Of a stretch of DNA of 64,000 nt, positions 63,182 through 64,000 are shown piece after piece. The number at the start of each line of letters is the position of its first letter. The stretch's first letter is position 1. This stretch comes from Pseudoxanthomonas koreensis_A (GTDB taxonomy: Bacteria; Pseudomonadota; Gammaproteobacteria; Xanthomonadales; Xanthomonadaceae): the NCBI RefSeq assembly GCF_041890415.1, contig NZ_CP169056.1:806001-870000 (forward strand). The letters are read 5' to 3'. Made by a program: the position numbers and the translations under genes. The notes beneath the pieces are model-generated. The model searched no databases. It saw only the letters and a list, made by a program, of their open reading frames with translations, and had not been told where the DNA came from.

Positions 63182-63217
63182 GCGCGATAATGCCCGGCCC
63201 ACTCCGCGGATACCGAG

Positions 63218-64000
63218 ATGAGCGTACATGCCGAGCAGAAGCCATGGACCGTTCCGGCCCTGGCCGACGCCAAGCGGGCCGGCCGCCGGATGGCGATGCT
63301 GACCGCCTACGACGCCGGTTTCGCCCGGGTCATGGACCGCAACGGGGTCGACCTGGTGCTGGTGGGGGACTCGCTGGGGATGGTGGTGCAGGGCCACGAC
63401 TCGACCCTGCCGGTCACGGTGGCCGACATCGCCTACCACACCGCGGCGGTGGCCCGGGTGCTGACCCGTGCGCTGCTGCTGGCCGACCTTCCATTCCAGG
63501 CCGACGCCACCCCCGAGCGTGCGCTGGACGCCTCGACCGTGCTGCTGCAGGCCGGCGCGCAGATGGTCAAGCTGGAAGGTGCCGGGCCCAAGCTCGAGGT
63601 GATCCGGTTCCTGACCGAACGCGAGATCCCGGTGTGCTCGCACCTGGGCCTGACCCCGCAGTCGGTGCTGCGCCTGGGCGGATACAAGGTGCAGGGCCGC
63701 GAGCAACAGGCCGCCGAGCGGCTGCTGGCCGATGCCCGGGCGGTGGCCGAGGCCGGTGCGGCGCTGCTGGTGCTCGAATGCGTGCCCACGCCGTTGGCCC
63801 GCCGGATCACCGAGGCGGTGGACATCCCCACCATCGGCATCGGCGCCGGTCCCCATTGCGACGGCCAGGTGCTGGTGCTGCACGATTTCCTCGGGCTGGA
63901 CAGCGGCCACCGCCGGCCGCGTTTCGTCAAGGATTTCCTGGCCGGGGGTGGTTCGGTGGACGGCGCGGTGCGCGCCTACGCGCAGGCCGTGCGCGACGGC
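63218..64000 (+). CDS. panB: 3-methyl-2-oxobutanoate hydroxymethyltransferase, 3' end outside window
   Basis: 261 residues are visible of a protein usually 260-275 long, so only a few C-terminal residues are missing. It adds a hydroxymethyl group from methylene-THF to 2-ketoisovalerate, first step of pantothenate synthesis. Motifs: MLTAYDAGFARVMD near residue 27, the Mg-binding VLVGDSLGMVVQG near 47-59, KLEGAG, HLGLTPQSVLRLGGYKVQGR near 140, and TIGIGAGPHCDGQVLVLHDFLG. A GATAAT box lies 26 bp before the ATG. The methylene-THF need links it to the adjacent folK. Confidence 0.95.
   Translation, partial: MSVHAEQKPWTVPALADAKRAGRRMAMLTAYDAGFARVMDRNGVDLVLVGDSLGMVVQGHDSTLPVTVADIAYHTAAVARVLTRALLLADLPFQADATPERALDASTVLLQAGAQMVKLEGAGPKLEVIRFLTEREIPVCSHLGLTPQSVLRLGGYKVQGREQQAAERLLADARAVAEAGAALLVLECVPTPLARRITEAVDIPTIGIGAGPHCDGQVLVLHDFLGLDSGHRRPRFVKDFLAGGGSVDGAVRAYAQAVRDG

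Overview
The window is high-GC chromosomal DNA from a gammaproteobacterium of the Xanthomonadaceae. This rests on gene content: pilT-pilU, yqgE-ruvX-pyrB, phoB-phoR-ppk1-ppx, gcvR/dapA/bamC, an NAD-type isocitrate dehydrogenase, two TonB-dependent receptors of the Xanthomonas/Caulobacter type and a xyloglucan utilisation locus. It also carries GTAG-headed REP palindromes of the kind known from Stenotrophomonas and relatives. The genus (Pseudoxanthomonas-, Lysobacter-, Stenotrophomonas- or Xanthomonas-like) cannot be settled from the sequence alone. No phage, IS element, CRISPR array or replication origin was seen.

Layout. 1-6293: polyamine uptake and catabolism, with a truncated gamma-glutamylputrescine oxidase divergent from a puuA-like synthetase and a potFGHI ABC importer. 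6294-7217: repeat copy A. 7218-15982: pirin, a DUF4426 lipoprotein with proC, the pilus retraction ATPases pilT and pilU, a DUF4153 membrane protein, then yqgE-ruvX-pyrB. 16019-25451, leftward: a VWA lipoprotein, ppx, ppk1, phoR and phoB (behind a textbook Pho box), and bepA. 25577-27032: grxC and icd. 27033-27735: repeat copy B. Then tRNA-Arg(ACG) and a leftward run gcvR-bcp-phoH-sulP-thiD. From a shared palindromic promoter the rightward genes are dapA and a short bamC, followed by a LytTR regulator and a cytochrome b561; a 7Fe ferredoxin gene lies leftward.

36952-60135 reads as one plant-polysaccharide catabolic region. A leftward D-galactonate cluster (dgoA, dgoD, a lactonase, dgoK) faces a LysR-type gene. 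Rightward come two TonB-dependent receptors (the first broken by a -1 frameshift) and a near-contiguous gene set: GH74 endo-xyloglucanase, CE20-type acetylesterase, GH35 beta-galactosidase, GH31 alpha-xylosidase and GH95 alpha-L-fucosidase. The inferred flow is: xyloglucan is cut outside the cell, oligosaccharides enter the periplasm through the receptors, side chains are removed there, and released galactose could feed the neighbouring galactonate route. No galactose dehydrogenase, inner-membrane sugar transporter or beta-glucosidase is in the window.

60136-61131 holds repeat copy C, an eight-unit minisatellite and a 19-bp inverted repeat. Then come tRNA-Glu(CTC), pcnB (apparently using an AUC start codon), folK and the start of panB.

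The strongest candidate for something undescribed is a non-coding repeat family present three times (A, B, C). Each copy is a 414-456 bp unit bounded by two inverted, cloverleaf-like modules. In the right-hand module of all three, a 65-nt core sits between two long complementary arms whose sequence differs between copies while pairing is kept.
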